Assembly: GCF_900129305.1 (NCBI RefSeq)
Contig: NZ_FQVB01000003.1
Span: 1 to 64,000, forward strand
From: Desulfacinum infernum DSM 9756
GTDB taxonomy: Bacteria > Desulfobacterota > Syntrophobacteria > Syntrophobacterales > DSM-9756
Direction: 5' to 3'
DNA: 64,000 nt
Below the pieces are notes generated by a model, which was given only the letters and a program-made list of their open reading frames with translations, made no database searches and was not told the origin of the DNA. The position numbers were made by a program, and so were the translations under genes. Within the stretch, counting starts at the first letter, position 1. Every line of letters begins with the position of its first letter. This document shows, one piece after another, positions 1-7,550 of this stretch.

Positions 1-82
1 TAACGGGCGCCGCGGATCAGCGGCGGACGCGGAGGCGAGCCTTCTCGCCGCAGCGTCCGTCCGCTGCAGCCGCGTGTTCGAG
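1..82 (-). other. attC-like recombination site, cut by window edge
   Basis: Long imperfect palindrome. CAGCGG (19-24) pairs with CCGCTG (61-66), CGGACGC (25-31) with GCGTCCG (53-59), GGCGAG with CTCGCC around a short loop, and CGCGG (11-15) with CCGCG (70-74). The outer ends are TAAC at base 1 and GTTCGAG at 76-82. Read on the minus strand this gives an AAC...GTTA layout with unpaired bases in the stem, as in integron attC sites. The R' box would end left of the window, so the site is incomplete. Between it and the next site there is room only for a tiny reading frame of about 24 codons. Confidence 0.5.
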
Positions 83-99
83 GGCGCGCATGGCGCGTC

Positions 100-163
100 C
101 CCTAACACGTGGATGCCAATCCGCGGCGCCGAAGGCGGCGTCGGTTGCAGCGGCGGGTTGGGC
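100..163 (-). other. attC-like site downstream of the OLD nuclease gene
   Basis: On the minus strand the element runs from GCCCAAC (163-157), which fits the R'' consensus RYYYAAC, to GTTAGGG (106-100), which fits R' (GTTRRRY) except for its last base. The interior folds: CAATCCG and CGGCGCC on one side pair with GGCGGCG and TCGGTTG on the other around a GAA loop, with a few mismatched or extrahelical bases. Length is 64 bp, within the usual 57-141 bp range. It lies 36 bp past the stop codon of the leftward gene, where a cassette's attC is expected. The call rests on box sequence and fold only. Confidence 0.6.
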
Positions 164-198
164 GGCACATCCCAAGAGATTGCCTTCGCCGCTTATTC

Positions 199-2163
199 TT
201 ACTTCATGGCAAGAATCCTGTTTACTATGTTCTCAAGGGTGGGGCTCCGACCATGTCGCTGGGCCATTTGGATAACTTTAGCAATAACCATAGGATTCTT
301 GATTGCGTATTTCTTTTTAGGAATACAGAAGTCTTCTTGGCATGCTTTGAGGCACTGTTCAAATTCATCTTTCCCAATCTCATCCTGAAGGGTATATTCT
401 AATTTACTCTCAAAACAGGCAAACTGGTCACAAACTTGGCAGGGCCAATCTTCCACGGTTTTCCCCATAAGCCTGAGAAGGCGATGATTCTCCTCTGGGT
501 TAGAATTATTCTCGCCCTTGTCACTATCCCATATCACATAAACAGGGATACCCAAGTGGCGAAATATCGCTGTGGGGCGGTCCAAACTTCTCTTGCCGCC
601 ACATGGAATAACTGAGATGCCTTTACTCTCCAAATCGTATCCCATAGCAGCAGCAACCCCAAGTATGGCAGCTCGATCATCTTCACCTTCCACAAGTACA
701 ATTACTTCAGCAAAAAAGCCCTCACTCATCCAAGGTGTCATAATGGTCTGAAGACGAGGCAACAAGGTCTCACCTGTATATTGTTGAGAGGGTTTACCAT
801 CTGCTTCCCATATGGTTTCTGCCACTTTGTCCAGATTCGTGCTGATGACTCTTGTTACTTTAGGCTTGTCTGGCGCATAAGAAGTTTTTCGAAACAACCG
901 TATTTGATCAACGCGATCAATACCTACGAATAGAGGGGAATGTGTGGAGTAAACAACTTGTGTCCTCTCTGCGACACCAGGTATCTTCCCTGAAGCAAGC
1001 TGAGACAGGATCTTTGCGAGGTGACGCTGTCGGTTGGGGTGCTGATACAGTTCTGGCTCCTCAATCGAAAGTACAAGATTAGGTAAGCGTATCTCCTGCT
1101 TGGCTTGATTCTGCTTCTCCGAAGATTCATCAACAGTCATCATCACACTTTGGGCTAGGACAAGGTGTTGCAGTATGGTCAGGATAAATGCTCTTTGCAG
1201 ACCATGTCCTGTCCGAGAAACAACAGACGAATAACCATCTTCGATGATTTTCACCTCTGCCTGCGGCAAAGGAATGTTTATTTCAGGCGATGGAAGCCAT
1301 TGTAAATCCACTCTGACATCAGAATCTGGAACGAACGTCTCTAGTGTCTTTGTCATTCTATCTGCGAGAGAGGTTAACTCGGCTCGGCTTGCTGGGTCTA
1401 TGATCTCGCTATAACGTTCTTGAACCTCTCTCTTAAAACTCGCCAAATCGTTGTTGGTGGATAAAGCATTGCGCACTACCAAATCCATCAGTTCCGTAAG
1501 AACAGAGCCTCGCCCCTCTGCACTATCATCGGATGCATCACGAACTGCTGGTATAAATATGAAATGAGTAAACCTGCCCAAGTATCCCTGAGCAACTTCT
1601 TTGAAACCAAAGAACTGGCCGTCATCTCTTTGCCTTGTACAGCAATCAGGATGCTCTGCTTCCCATTGCTTTAGGTTATCTGGCACTGCTCCGAGGGTTG
1701 ACCACGGGGGAAGTGAACCAAAATCTGCTTGTGTTCGGACTCTTTCATAAGCCTCCCTCGCGCTTTTGCCTCTGTCCTTGATAGCCAGCGCATCACGAAT
1801 TTCTTGAAATGCTGGATTTTGAAGCGTGGATCCATGGTACTTCCAGGTGACCTTTCCATTGTCCCAGACAAACACTCGCTCAACTGTTAGTTTGTCGCCT
1901 TGCATATAACTCGAGAATTGTGCTTGGGCTTCTGGGGACAAATCTCTAAACGTGACAGTGATTATGATTTCCGCTGTCGTGTCTCTATTGTAGAAATCAT
2001 CTATCTCGATTCTTGGAGATGACTCATAAAAAAGCTGTAGTCCTCTGAGAAATGAGGACTTCCCAGAGCCATTAGAGCCGACAAGTGCAGTAAGACTCTC
2101 GAAGTACAACGTTTCATCAAGTATGGAGCGGAAGTTTCTTACGCGGATGGATTCAAGAATCAT
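199..2163 (-). CDS. OLD-family ATP-dependent endonuclease (AAA ATPase plus TOPRIM)
   Basis: 654 aa. The N-terminal ABC/SMC-type ATPase half has Walker A (GSNGSGKSS, about residues 29-37), a Walker B region (LSIEEPELYQHP) and an STHSPLF switch motif. The C-terminal half is a TOPRIM nuclease domain with VEGEDD, then CGGKRS, then WDSD, matching the acidic metal-binding residues of the family. OLD proteins are nucleases; many act in phage defence, and GajA of the Gabija system is a class 2 member. No UvrD-like partner helicase is adjacent, so a standalone class 1 type fits better. The start is supported by a GGGAG element just upstream. Base composition is AT-richer than the neighbours. The gene sits alone between two attC-like sites, so it looks like integron cassette cargo. 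Confidence 0.85.
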   Translation of the reverse strand: MILESIRVRNFRSILDETLYFESLTALVGSNGSGKSSFLRGLQLFYESSPRIEIDDFYNRDTTAEIIITVTFRDLSPEAQAQFSSYMQGDKLTVERVFVWDNGKVTWKYHGSTLQNPAFQEIRDALAIKDRGKSAREAYERVRTQADFGSLPPWSTLGAVPDNLKQWEAEHPDCCTRQRDDGQFFGFKEVAQGYLGRFTHFIFIPAVRDASDDSAEGRGSVLTELMDLVVRNALSTNNDLASFKREVQERYSEIIDPASRAELTSLADRMTKTLETFVPDSDVRVDLQWLPSPEINIPLPQAEVKIIEDGYSSVVSRTGHGLQRAFILTILQHLVLAQSVMMTVDESSEKQNQAKQEIRLPNLVLSIEEPELYQHPNRQRHLAKILSQLASGKIPGVAERTQVVYSTHSPLFVGIDRVDQIRLFRKTSYAPDKPKVTRVISTNLDKVAETIWEADGKPSQQYTGETLLPRLQTIMTPWMSEGFFAEVIVLVEGEDDRAAILGVAAAMGYDLESKGISVIPCGGKRSLDRPTAIFRHLGIPVYVIWDSDKGENNSNPEENHRLLRLMGKTVEDWPCQVCDQFACFESKLEYTLQDEIGKDEFEQCLKACQEDFCIPKKKYAIKNPMVIAKVIQMAQRHGRSPTLENIVNRILAMK

Positions 2164-2259
2164 TCGCTTGTCTCCCTAATCAAACCTCGACAGAAAGCTG
2201 TCAAACTATCTCTGCTTGCCCATGTCAAAGAGGGCAGTGCGATTAGCCTTTTGATCCTT

Positions 2260-2320
2260 GCCTAACGCTCCTTGCGTGCATACGCTTTACGAACGTGCCT
2301 GTTTATGAAAGCGTTTAAGC
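2260..2320 (-). other. attC-like site between two cassettes
   Basis: On the minus strand a perfect R' box GTTAGGC occupies 2266-2260. TAACGCT near it pairs with AGCGTTTA at 2310-2318, and ACGCTTT pairs with AAAGCGT inside. The R'' side (GCTTAAAC) has one extra base compared with RYYYAAC. The TAG stop codon of the 75-aa gene is formed by the R' box itself, an arrangement known in integron cassettes. It marks the start of the cassette that carries the OLD nuclease gene, about 100 bp upstream of that gene's ATG. Confidence 0.55.
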
Positions 2321-2489
2321 CTTGACCATTTTGCGCAAGTCTTTTCATCTGCTCTATATTGTTTGCGCCAGCACTTGCGTAGGTGTAGAGGTAGATTGAA
2401 CCATCGGAGAATTGTATTCTGACGAAATCATCACCGATCTCGTACCCAACAACGCCAGAGTCACCGCCAAGGTTTGCATATCTTTCCAT
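2262..2489 (-). CDS. KTSC-domain-like small protein (cassette gene)
   Basis: 75 aa, no signal peptide or membrane segment. The core (VGYEIGDDFVRIQFSDGS, then YLYTY, then a basic INRHVRKAY tail) resembles the short beta-rich KTSC domain. From memory, similar NSGV...YLY...INRHVR proteins are common cargo of Vibrio and environmental integrons; function is unknown. A strong AGGAGG lies 8 bases before the ATG. The stop codon overlaps the next attC-like site. Like its cassette neighbour it is AT-richer than the chromosome around it. Confidence 0.65.
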   Translation of the reverse strand: MERYANLGGDSGVVGYEIGDDFVRIQFSDGSIYLYTYASAGANNIEQMKRLAQNGQGLNAFINRHVRKAYARKER

Positions 2490-2497
2490 TTGGTTCC

Positions 2498-2537
2498 TCC
2501 TAACTCTTGAGTTGTACGTCTGATTGCGCCGCCCAAC
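2498..2537 (-). other. Probable right boundary of the cassette array
   Basis: On the minus strand GTTGGGC (2537-2531) fits the crossover box GTTRRRY exactly, and GTTAGGA follows at 2504-2498 beside the ribosome binding site of the 75-aa gene. Either could be the recombination point. No matching R'' arm was found to the right, and no integrase gene follows, so this may be the decayed end of the array or a degenerate attI. Confidence 0.35.
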
Positions 2538-3211
2538 TCTTTATTCTACACAATCTCCCTTAGGTCGCGATCCTTGAATAGGAGGAGCCCAGAAGGACCG
2601 AGCGCCGTCGGGCTGTTCATGCTTGTAGGTATTGAGAACGTGGGTGCTCAGGACGTTCGGACTCAAGATCTTCCAATTACCCTTGGCTACCTGTTCCCCC
2701 TGTTATAGAGATTGGAGATAATCAGCGATTCGATTGGCCGGGATGTCCTAGTTCGCCTTTTTCCACCAGCTGATGGAGTCGACCGTCTGCGCCACGATGG
2801 AGCCGATGCAGCTCACTTTTGACGATTTATGCCAATTTTCACACTGCATTGCAAGTGTGTTTGAATTGTTCCCGGGAACAGCCGGGAAGAAGGACGGATC
2901 CGGGAATTCTCATTAGTGAACTTTGGATCCAGGATGTGGAAATCCAAGAGATGAAAATCTGCTGCGGTGGTGGTCAAAAAAGCGCGCCAAGCGGTCCTGA
3001 GATGCTCATTCCAGCAGACGTCCACGGGTTCAGGGAATGTGGCACAGGCGTGTCAAAGGTTGAAAATATGTGTGAACAGTAATCTCCTTTGCTTTTCCGG
3101 TTATAGCTGGTCATAATCGGGCATAGTCGGGTAAATGCGAAATCGGGCGGAAAGCGGGTGTTATCCTCGTCGGGAGGATGGCACCCGCTTTTTTGTTGGG
3201 AGTGCGAAGAG
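2538..3211. other. Gene-free stretch between cassettes and prophage remnant
   Basis: About 670 bp with no reading frame I can assign. Candidate frames are short, lack recognisable motifs and lack convincing ribosome binding sites. No integron integrase (tyrosine recombinase) motif was seen on either strand. It probably contains decayed mobile DNA. Confidence 0.5.
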
Positions 3212-3433
3212 ATGGCCTACACGGAGACTGACCTTCAGAGCGTGCAGCAGGCGATCCTGGCGTTGGCGTCGGGAAAGCGCGTGGCGTCGGTTCGGATCGG
3301 CGAGACCACGGTGGAATACGGCCAGGTGGATCTGGAAAAGCTCCGCCGCCTGGAGGCCCAAATCCGGTCCGACATACAGGCTGCGGCCGGCAGGAAGCGT
3401 TTCGTCCTGACCGCCACCTCCAAGGGGTTGTGA
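3212..3433 (+). CDS. gpW-family phage head-tail joining protein
   Basis: 73 aa beginning MAYTETDLQSVQQAI, then a helical SGKRVASVRIGETTVEYGQ segment and an LEKLRRLEAQI helix. This matches the lambda gpW family (about 68 aa), which plugs the portal and joins head to tail. The ATG at 3212 has a GAAGAG element upstream and gives the family's normal length. It overlaps the portal gene by 4 bp, as in lambdoid late operons (W then B). No other intact late genes remain, so it is probably a relic even though its own frame is open. Confidence 0.8.
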   Translation: MAYTETDLQSVQQAILALASGKRVASVRIGETTVEYGQVDLEKLRRLEAQIRSDIQAAAGRKRFVLTATSKGL

Positions 3434-4959
3434 TGGCGCCGAAACCACCCGGAAGGGACCCTCGATTCCTCCGCATTCTGGATCAGTTCGGTCGTCCGGT
3501 TCCGCGCCGCATGCTCACCGCGGACTACGAGACGGCGTCCTTCGGACGTCGGCTGGCTCCGACATGGGGAACCTCGACGGCCGGGCCCAACATGTCCCTG
3601 GCGTGGTCATTGGGAACCCTGCGGGCCAGATCCCGTCAGCTCACGCGAAACAAGGACATTTCCTCCGGAGCCGTGGACACCTGGGTGTCCAACCTCATCG
3701 GCACCGGCATCACCCCCCCCCGCTGGCAGATCGACGACAAGGCGCTCAAAAAGGACCTGCAGGACTTGTGGGCCGATTGGATCCAGGAATCGGACGCAGA
3801 CGGGATGCTGGACTTTCACGGCCAGCAGGCCCTGGCCGCCAGGGCCATGGTGGAATGCGGCGAGGCCTTGGCGAGACTCCGAATCCGAAGGACGGAAGAC
3901 GGGTTGGCGGTTCCGCTTCAGGTGCAGCTCCTGGAACCGGACCATCTGGACGAGACCTACTCCGGCACGGCCGAAAACGGAAACCCCATTCGCATGGGGA
4001 TCGAATTCAACCGGATCGGCCGGCGCGTCGCCTACCACCTCTTCAGAGATCATCCCGGAGACGGCCTGGGGTCGACCGAAAGGACCCGCGTTCCGGCTAG
4101 CGAGATCTGTCACGTCTATCGACCGCTTCGGGCCGGTCAGCTCCGGGGAGTCCCCTGGATGGCGCCGGTGATCCTGACCTTGCACGAGCTGGACTAATAC
4201 GAGGACGCCGAACTGGTCCGGAAGAAGACGGCCGCCATGTTCGGCGGGTTCATCACGCAGCCCTACGACGAGGACGACCTTTCGCCGCTGGGTCTTTCCT
4301 CCGGGGTCGACGCACAAGGAAGGGATCTCGTGGCCCTGGAGCCCGGGACCTTTCCGGTCTTGGATCCCGGCATGGACATCCGGTTCGCCGAGCCGGCCGA
4401 CGTGGGCGGTCAGTACGAGGCCTGGGTGACCCAGCAGCTACGGCGGATCGCCAAGGGCGTCGGCATCACCTACGAGCAGCTGAGCGGAGATCTTCGCGGC
4501 GTCACCTACTCGTCCGTTCGGGCGGCGCTCCTGGAGTTCCGGCGGTTTTGCAAGCAAATCCAACTCCAGGTGCTCGCATTCCAGTTCTGCCGGTGCGTGG
4601 CGGTCATGTGGATGGACCTGGCCGTCCTTTCCGGCGTGCTGCCCATCCGGGACTACTGGGACAATCGCAGGACGTACCTTCGCGTCACCTGGCGGCCGGA
4701 CGGCTGGGACTGGGTGGATCCCTGGAAGGATCAGAAGGCCGAGCAGTTGTCGGTGCGGTGCGGGTTCAAGAGCCGGGCCCAAGTGATCGCGGAGCGCGGC
4801 GGAGACGTGGACGTCGTGGTGCTGTGGGTTTTCTTCCTGGTGGGCTTGCGACCCAGGGGGGGACCCACCCGATCAAGTGCCCGTCAAGTAAGCCCGCAGA
4901 GTAAGCGAACACACACCGAGCACACTGTTGAGACAAAACGTCCCCCGAGATCATCCTAA
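3430..4959 (+). pseudogene. Lambda-type phage portal protein, broken
   Basis: The first 255 codons encode the N-terminal half of a lambda gpB-family portal protein (for example MSLAWSLGTLRARSRQLTRN and DTWVSNLIGTGITP). An in-frame TAA at 4195-4197 interrupts it after TLHELD. The same frame continues directly with YEDAELVRKKTAAMFGGFI, which is ordinary portal sequence, so a single CAA-to-TAA change explains the break. From about 4816 (after ERGGDVD) the frame no longer resembles a portal and runs into unrelated sequence, so the 3' end is also lost. No terminase, protease or capsid genes flank it. Confidence 0.85.
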
Positions 4960-5173
4960 GTGGGACGATTGCGCATACGCGTGGAAGGGACAGGAAGAAA
5001 TTCCGCATGTGCTTGGCACCCCGTCCCGCCCCAGGACAATGCCGGTCCTAGTGACTGCGTGGGCTTTGGCCCGAGGGTGAAGGGGCCGGGGAGCAAAAGC
5101 GACTTCCGGGTAAGCAATGGGTACGCAACAAAAGAGCGGCTATGACGCAATCGCCATAACCGATTGAAATTAC
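4817..5173. other. Unassigned sequence replacing the portal 3' end
   Basis: The sequence loses portal similarity near 4816 and runs to the tRNA gene without a recognisable gene on either strand. It sits between a prophage fragment and a tRNA, a usual integration site, so it may be the scar of an excision or deletion. I saw no clear duplicate of the tRNA 3' end. Confidence 0.4.
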
Positions 5174-5250
5174 TGGCGCGCCTGGGAGGATTCGAACCCC
5201 CGACCCACGGATTAGAAGTCCGTTGCTCTATCCACCTGAGCTACAGGCGC
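5174..5250 (-). tRNA. tRNA-Arg (anticodon TCT)
   Basis: 77 nt including an encoded CCA (TGG at 5174-5176 on the plus strand). The acceptor arms GCGCCTG and CAGGCGC pair fully, the D arm (GCTCAGGTGGATAGAGC) and T arm (GGGGGTTCGAATCCTCC) are canonical, and the anticodon loop CTTCTAA gives TCT, reading AGA. The 3' end faces the prophage remnant, consistent with a former attachment site. Confidence 0.95.
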
Positions 5251-5288
5251 CCGCCGCGCCCGGCTCACACCGGGCCAAACGCGCGTTT

Positions 5289-5316
5289 ACTTTACGTGAA
5301 CCGGGCGCCTTGTCAA
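5289..5316 (-). promoter_or_regulatory. Promoter of tRNA-Arg
   Basis: On the minus strand TTGACA (5316-5311), a 16-bp spacer, then TAAAGT (5294-5289). It lies about 40 bp upstream of the mature tRNA 5' end, the right distance for a short leader. Confidence 0.75.
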
Positions 5317-5471
5317 GTGCGTTTCCCGGGAGACCAAGGCTCCTCGGGTGCACCCGCGGATCGCAAAGGTTCCACCGGGGGGGGCGAATCATCATTGTTC
5401 CGTGGCGTCGAGCCCTGCTTGAAATGCCGCCGATTGGAAGTGGGCGATTGCTTGGCAAACAGCGGTCCCGA

Positions 5472-5496
5472 CGGGCGGGCATAAAGCCCGCCCCTA
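5472..5496. repeat. REP-like palindrome (CCCGCCCCTA type)
   Basis: CGGGCGGGC, a short spacer, then GCCCGCCCCTA. The CGCCCCTAC end is shared with palindromes at 12217, 27180, 27535 and 44101, so this is one member of a dispersed family. Confidence 0.6.
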
Positions 5497-5594
5497 CAAA
5501 AGCGCAGGGCATCCCGGGGCAGGGACGGGGTTGATTCCCGTCCGCCAAGCGCAGCCTTCCCACGGGCTCCCGTCGCGCCGCCACCTCCTTCCCC

Positions 5595-5677
5595 ATCACT
5601 CATCACCCTTTCCCTTTTAACCTTTCTCCTTTCCCCTTTCGCCTTTCGCCTTTCCCCTCCCCCCTTTTCCTTTTGCC
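5595..5677. repeat. Pyrimidine-rich tandem array with 7-bp period
   Basis: Two units of ATCACYC are followed by about ten imperfect heptamers of CTTTNNC type (CTTTCCC, CTTTCTC, CTTTCGC and others) in unbroken 7-bp phase. The rest of 5317-5760 shows only the REP-like palindrome and no gene. Confidence 0.7.
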
Positions 5678-5760
5678 AAGAAGGACAAAAACCGGTAAAT
5701 CAGTGGGAACGTTACCGAAAGCACAAAAAGAGTTTCCGTCACGCAGCAGAGGAAAGGATC

Positions 5761-5925
5761 ATGACCAAGAACACGGCCATCATGTGCCTGGGCGGCGGCG
5801 TCTTCCTCTTCATCCTGGGCGCCGTCCGGCTTTGGAATCAGGGGGATTGGGTGCTTCTCATCCTGAGCATCCTCATCATCGCGTTCAGCACGTCCAGTCT
5901 TCTCAAGATCAAGAATTCCGAGTGA
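5761..5925 (+). CDS. Small hypothetical membrane protein
   Basis: 54 aa, beginning MTKNTAIMCLGGGVFLFILG and ending KIKNSE. Two hydrophobic stretches (residues about 6-21 and 30-45) separated by a short RLWNQGD loop suggest two membrane helices. A good AGAGGAAAGG ribosome binding site precedes the ATG. I do not recognise the family. It stands alone about 125 bp ahead of lysS and codon use matches the chromosome, which supports it as a real gene despite its size. Confidence 0.6.
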   Translation: MTKNTAIMCLGGGVFLFILGAVRLWNQGDWVLLILSILIIAFSTSSLLKIKNSE

Positions 5926-5958
5926 TTCCCGCCTCCACCCCGCGTCCGGGGACGGCGC

Positions 5959-5987
5959 TTGACGGGATGGGTCAAATCAACTAACGT
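5959..5987 (+). promoter_or_regulatory. Candidate sigma70 promoter of lysS
   Basis: TTGACG, a 17-bp spacer, then TAACGT, about 60 bp upstream of the lysS start. The -35 matches 5 of 6 and the -10 only 3 of 6. Confidence 0.4.
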
Positions 5988-6049
5988 TCAAGCGCTTTTG
6001 AGCCGGATTCCGGCAAGCTACCGACGCCATCAGAAAGGACACGGAGGTT

Positions 6050-7540
6050 ATGGAAGATCTCAGCCGCGTGCTGCGCGAACGACTGGAAAAAGCGGAAGAA
6101 CTGGAAAAAGAAGGCATCCCTCTCTATCCCAACGGCTACTCCGTGGAAGACACCGTGGCCCGCATCCTGGAAGATCACGGCCACAAGACCGCTGAGGAAC
6201 TGGATCAGGACGACACCGTCTTCACCGTGGCCGGCCGGATCATGGCCGTGCGGTCCCACGGCAAGTCCACCTTCATGCACATCCAGGACGGGACGGGACG
6301 GATCCAGATATACTGCCAGCAAAACCGCCTGGGGAAGGAAAGCTACACCCTGGTGAAGCGGCTGGATATCGGGGACATCATCCGGGTGAAGGGCCCCCTT
6401 TTCCGCACCAAGACCGACGAGCTGACAGTGCAGGCCGACGAAGTGATTCTCCTCACCAAGAGCCTGCGGCCTCTTCCGGAAAAGTACCACGGCCTCAAAG
6501 ACGTGGAGACCCGGTACCGACAGCGCTATGTGGACCTCATCGTGAACCCCCAGGTGCGCGAAACCTTCATCAAGCGCACCCGGATCGTGCAGGCCATCCG
6601 CCAGTTTTTGACGGATCGCGGCTTCCTGGAAGTGGAAACGCCCATGATGCAGGTCATCCCGGGCGGAGCCACCGCCAAGCCCTTCAAGACCCACCACAAC
6701 GCCCTGGGGATCGACCTCTACCTTCGGATCGCCCCCGAACTCTACCTGAAGCGCCTCTTGGTGGGCGGTTTCGAGCGGGTCTTCGAACTGAACCGTAACT
6801 TCCGAAACGAGGGCATTTCCACCCAGCACAACCCAGAATTCACCATGCTGGAATTCTACCAGGCCTACGCCACCTACGAAGACTTCATCCGCCTGACGGA
6901 GGAGCTCTTCGCGTACGTGGCTCAAACGGTGAACGGCGGAAATCTTCAACTGACCTACCAGGGCCAGACCATCGACCTCACCCCTCCGTGGCGGCGTTAT
7001 CGCCTTTCGGAGGCCTTGGTGGAACTGGGGGGCGTTCCGCCCGCGGCCATCACCGATGCGGACGCGGCCCTGGAGACGGCCCGCGCCATGGGCCTGGAGG
7101 CCGAAAAGTACGAAGGCCACGGAAAGCTCCTCACCAAGATCTTCGACCTGGTGGTGGAACCCAAGCTGATCCAACCCACGTTCATCACCCATTATCCCTT
7201 GGAGGTGTCGCCGCTGTCTCGCCGAAACGAAGAGGAACCGGATCTCACGGACCGTTTCGAGCTCTTCATCGCCGGCCGGGAGATGGCCAACGCCTTTTCG
7301 GAACTGAACGATCCCAGGGATCAGAAGGAACGGTTCCTCAAGCAGGTGGAAGCGCGCGATGCCGGCGACGAGGAGGCCCACCTCATGGACGAGGACTACA
7401 TCCGGGCCCTGGAATACGGCATGCCGCCGGCGGCCGGAGAAGGCATCGGCATCGACCGGCTGGTCATGCTCTTTACGGATTCGCCCAGCATCCGGGACGT
7501 CATTCTCTTTCCACACCTGAGACCGGAAAGGAAAGCCTAG
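6050..7540 (+). CDS. lysS: Lysyl-tRNA synthetase, class II
   Basis: 496 aa, the usual length for class II LysRS, which charges tRNA-Lys with lysine using ATP in the cytoplasm. An OB-fold anticodon-binding domain lies at about residues 60-170 (AGRIMAVRSHGKSTF). Class II motif 2 is FRNEGISTQHNPEFTMLEFY (about 258-277), and motif 3 (GEGIGIDRLVMLF) lies near the C-terminus at about 463. A GGAGG ribosome binding site precedes the ATG. lolC starts 10 bp after the stop, so lysS probably leads a lysS-lolC-lolD transcript; lysS next to lol genes is a common Desulfobacterota order as far as I recall. Confidence 0.97.
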   Translation: MEDLSRVLRERLEKAEELEKEGIPLYPNGYSVEDTVARILEDHGHKTAEELDQDDTVFTVAGRIMAVRSHGKSTFMHIQDGTGRIQIYCQQNRLGKESYTLVKRLDIGDIIRVKGPLFRTKTDELTVQADEVILLTKSLRPLPEKYHGLKDVETRYRQRYVDLIVNPQVRETFIKRTRIVQAIRQFLTDRGFLEVETPMMQVIPGGATAKPFKTHHNALGIDLYLRIAPELYLKRLLVGGFERVFELNRNFRNEGISTQHNPEFTMLEFYQAYATYEDFIRLTEELFAYVAQTVNGGNLQLTYQGQTIDLTPPWRRYRLSEALVELGGVPPAAITDADAALETARAMGLEAEKYEGHGKLLTKIFDLVVEPKLIQPTFITHYPLEVSPLSRRNEEEPDLTDRFELFIAGREMANAFSELNDPRDQKERFLKQVEARDAGDEEAHLMDEDYIRALEYGMPPAAGEGIGIDRLVMLFTDSPSIRDVILFPHLRPERKA

Positions 7541-7550
7541 CGCGATCCCC

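Noticed and set aside
199-2163. Complete Gabija system
   Set aside because: Only an OLD-type nuclease is present; no GajB-like helicase lies next to it.
2538-3211. Integron integrase expected beside the cassettes
   Set aside because: No frame of suitable length and no tyrosine-recombinase motifs (R-HxxR-Y) on either strand.
4195-4197. Recoding of UAA as glutamine in the portal gene
   Set aside because: All other genes use UAA, UAG and UGA as stops normally, and the gene is truncated anyway; a mutation is simpler.
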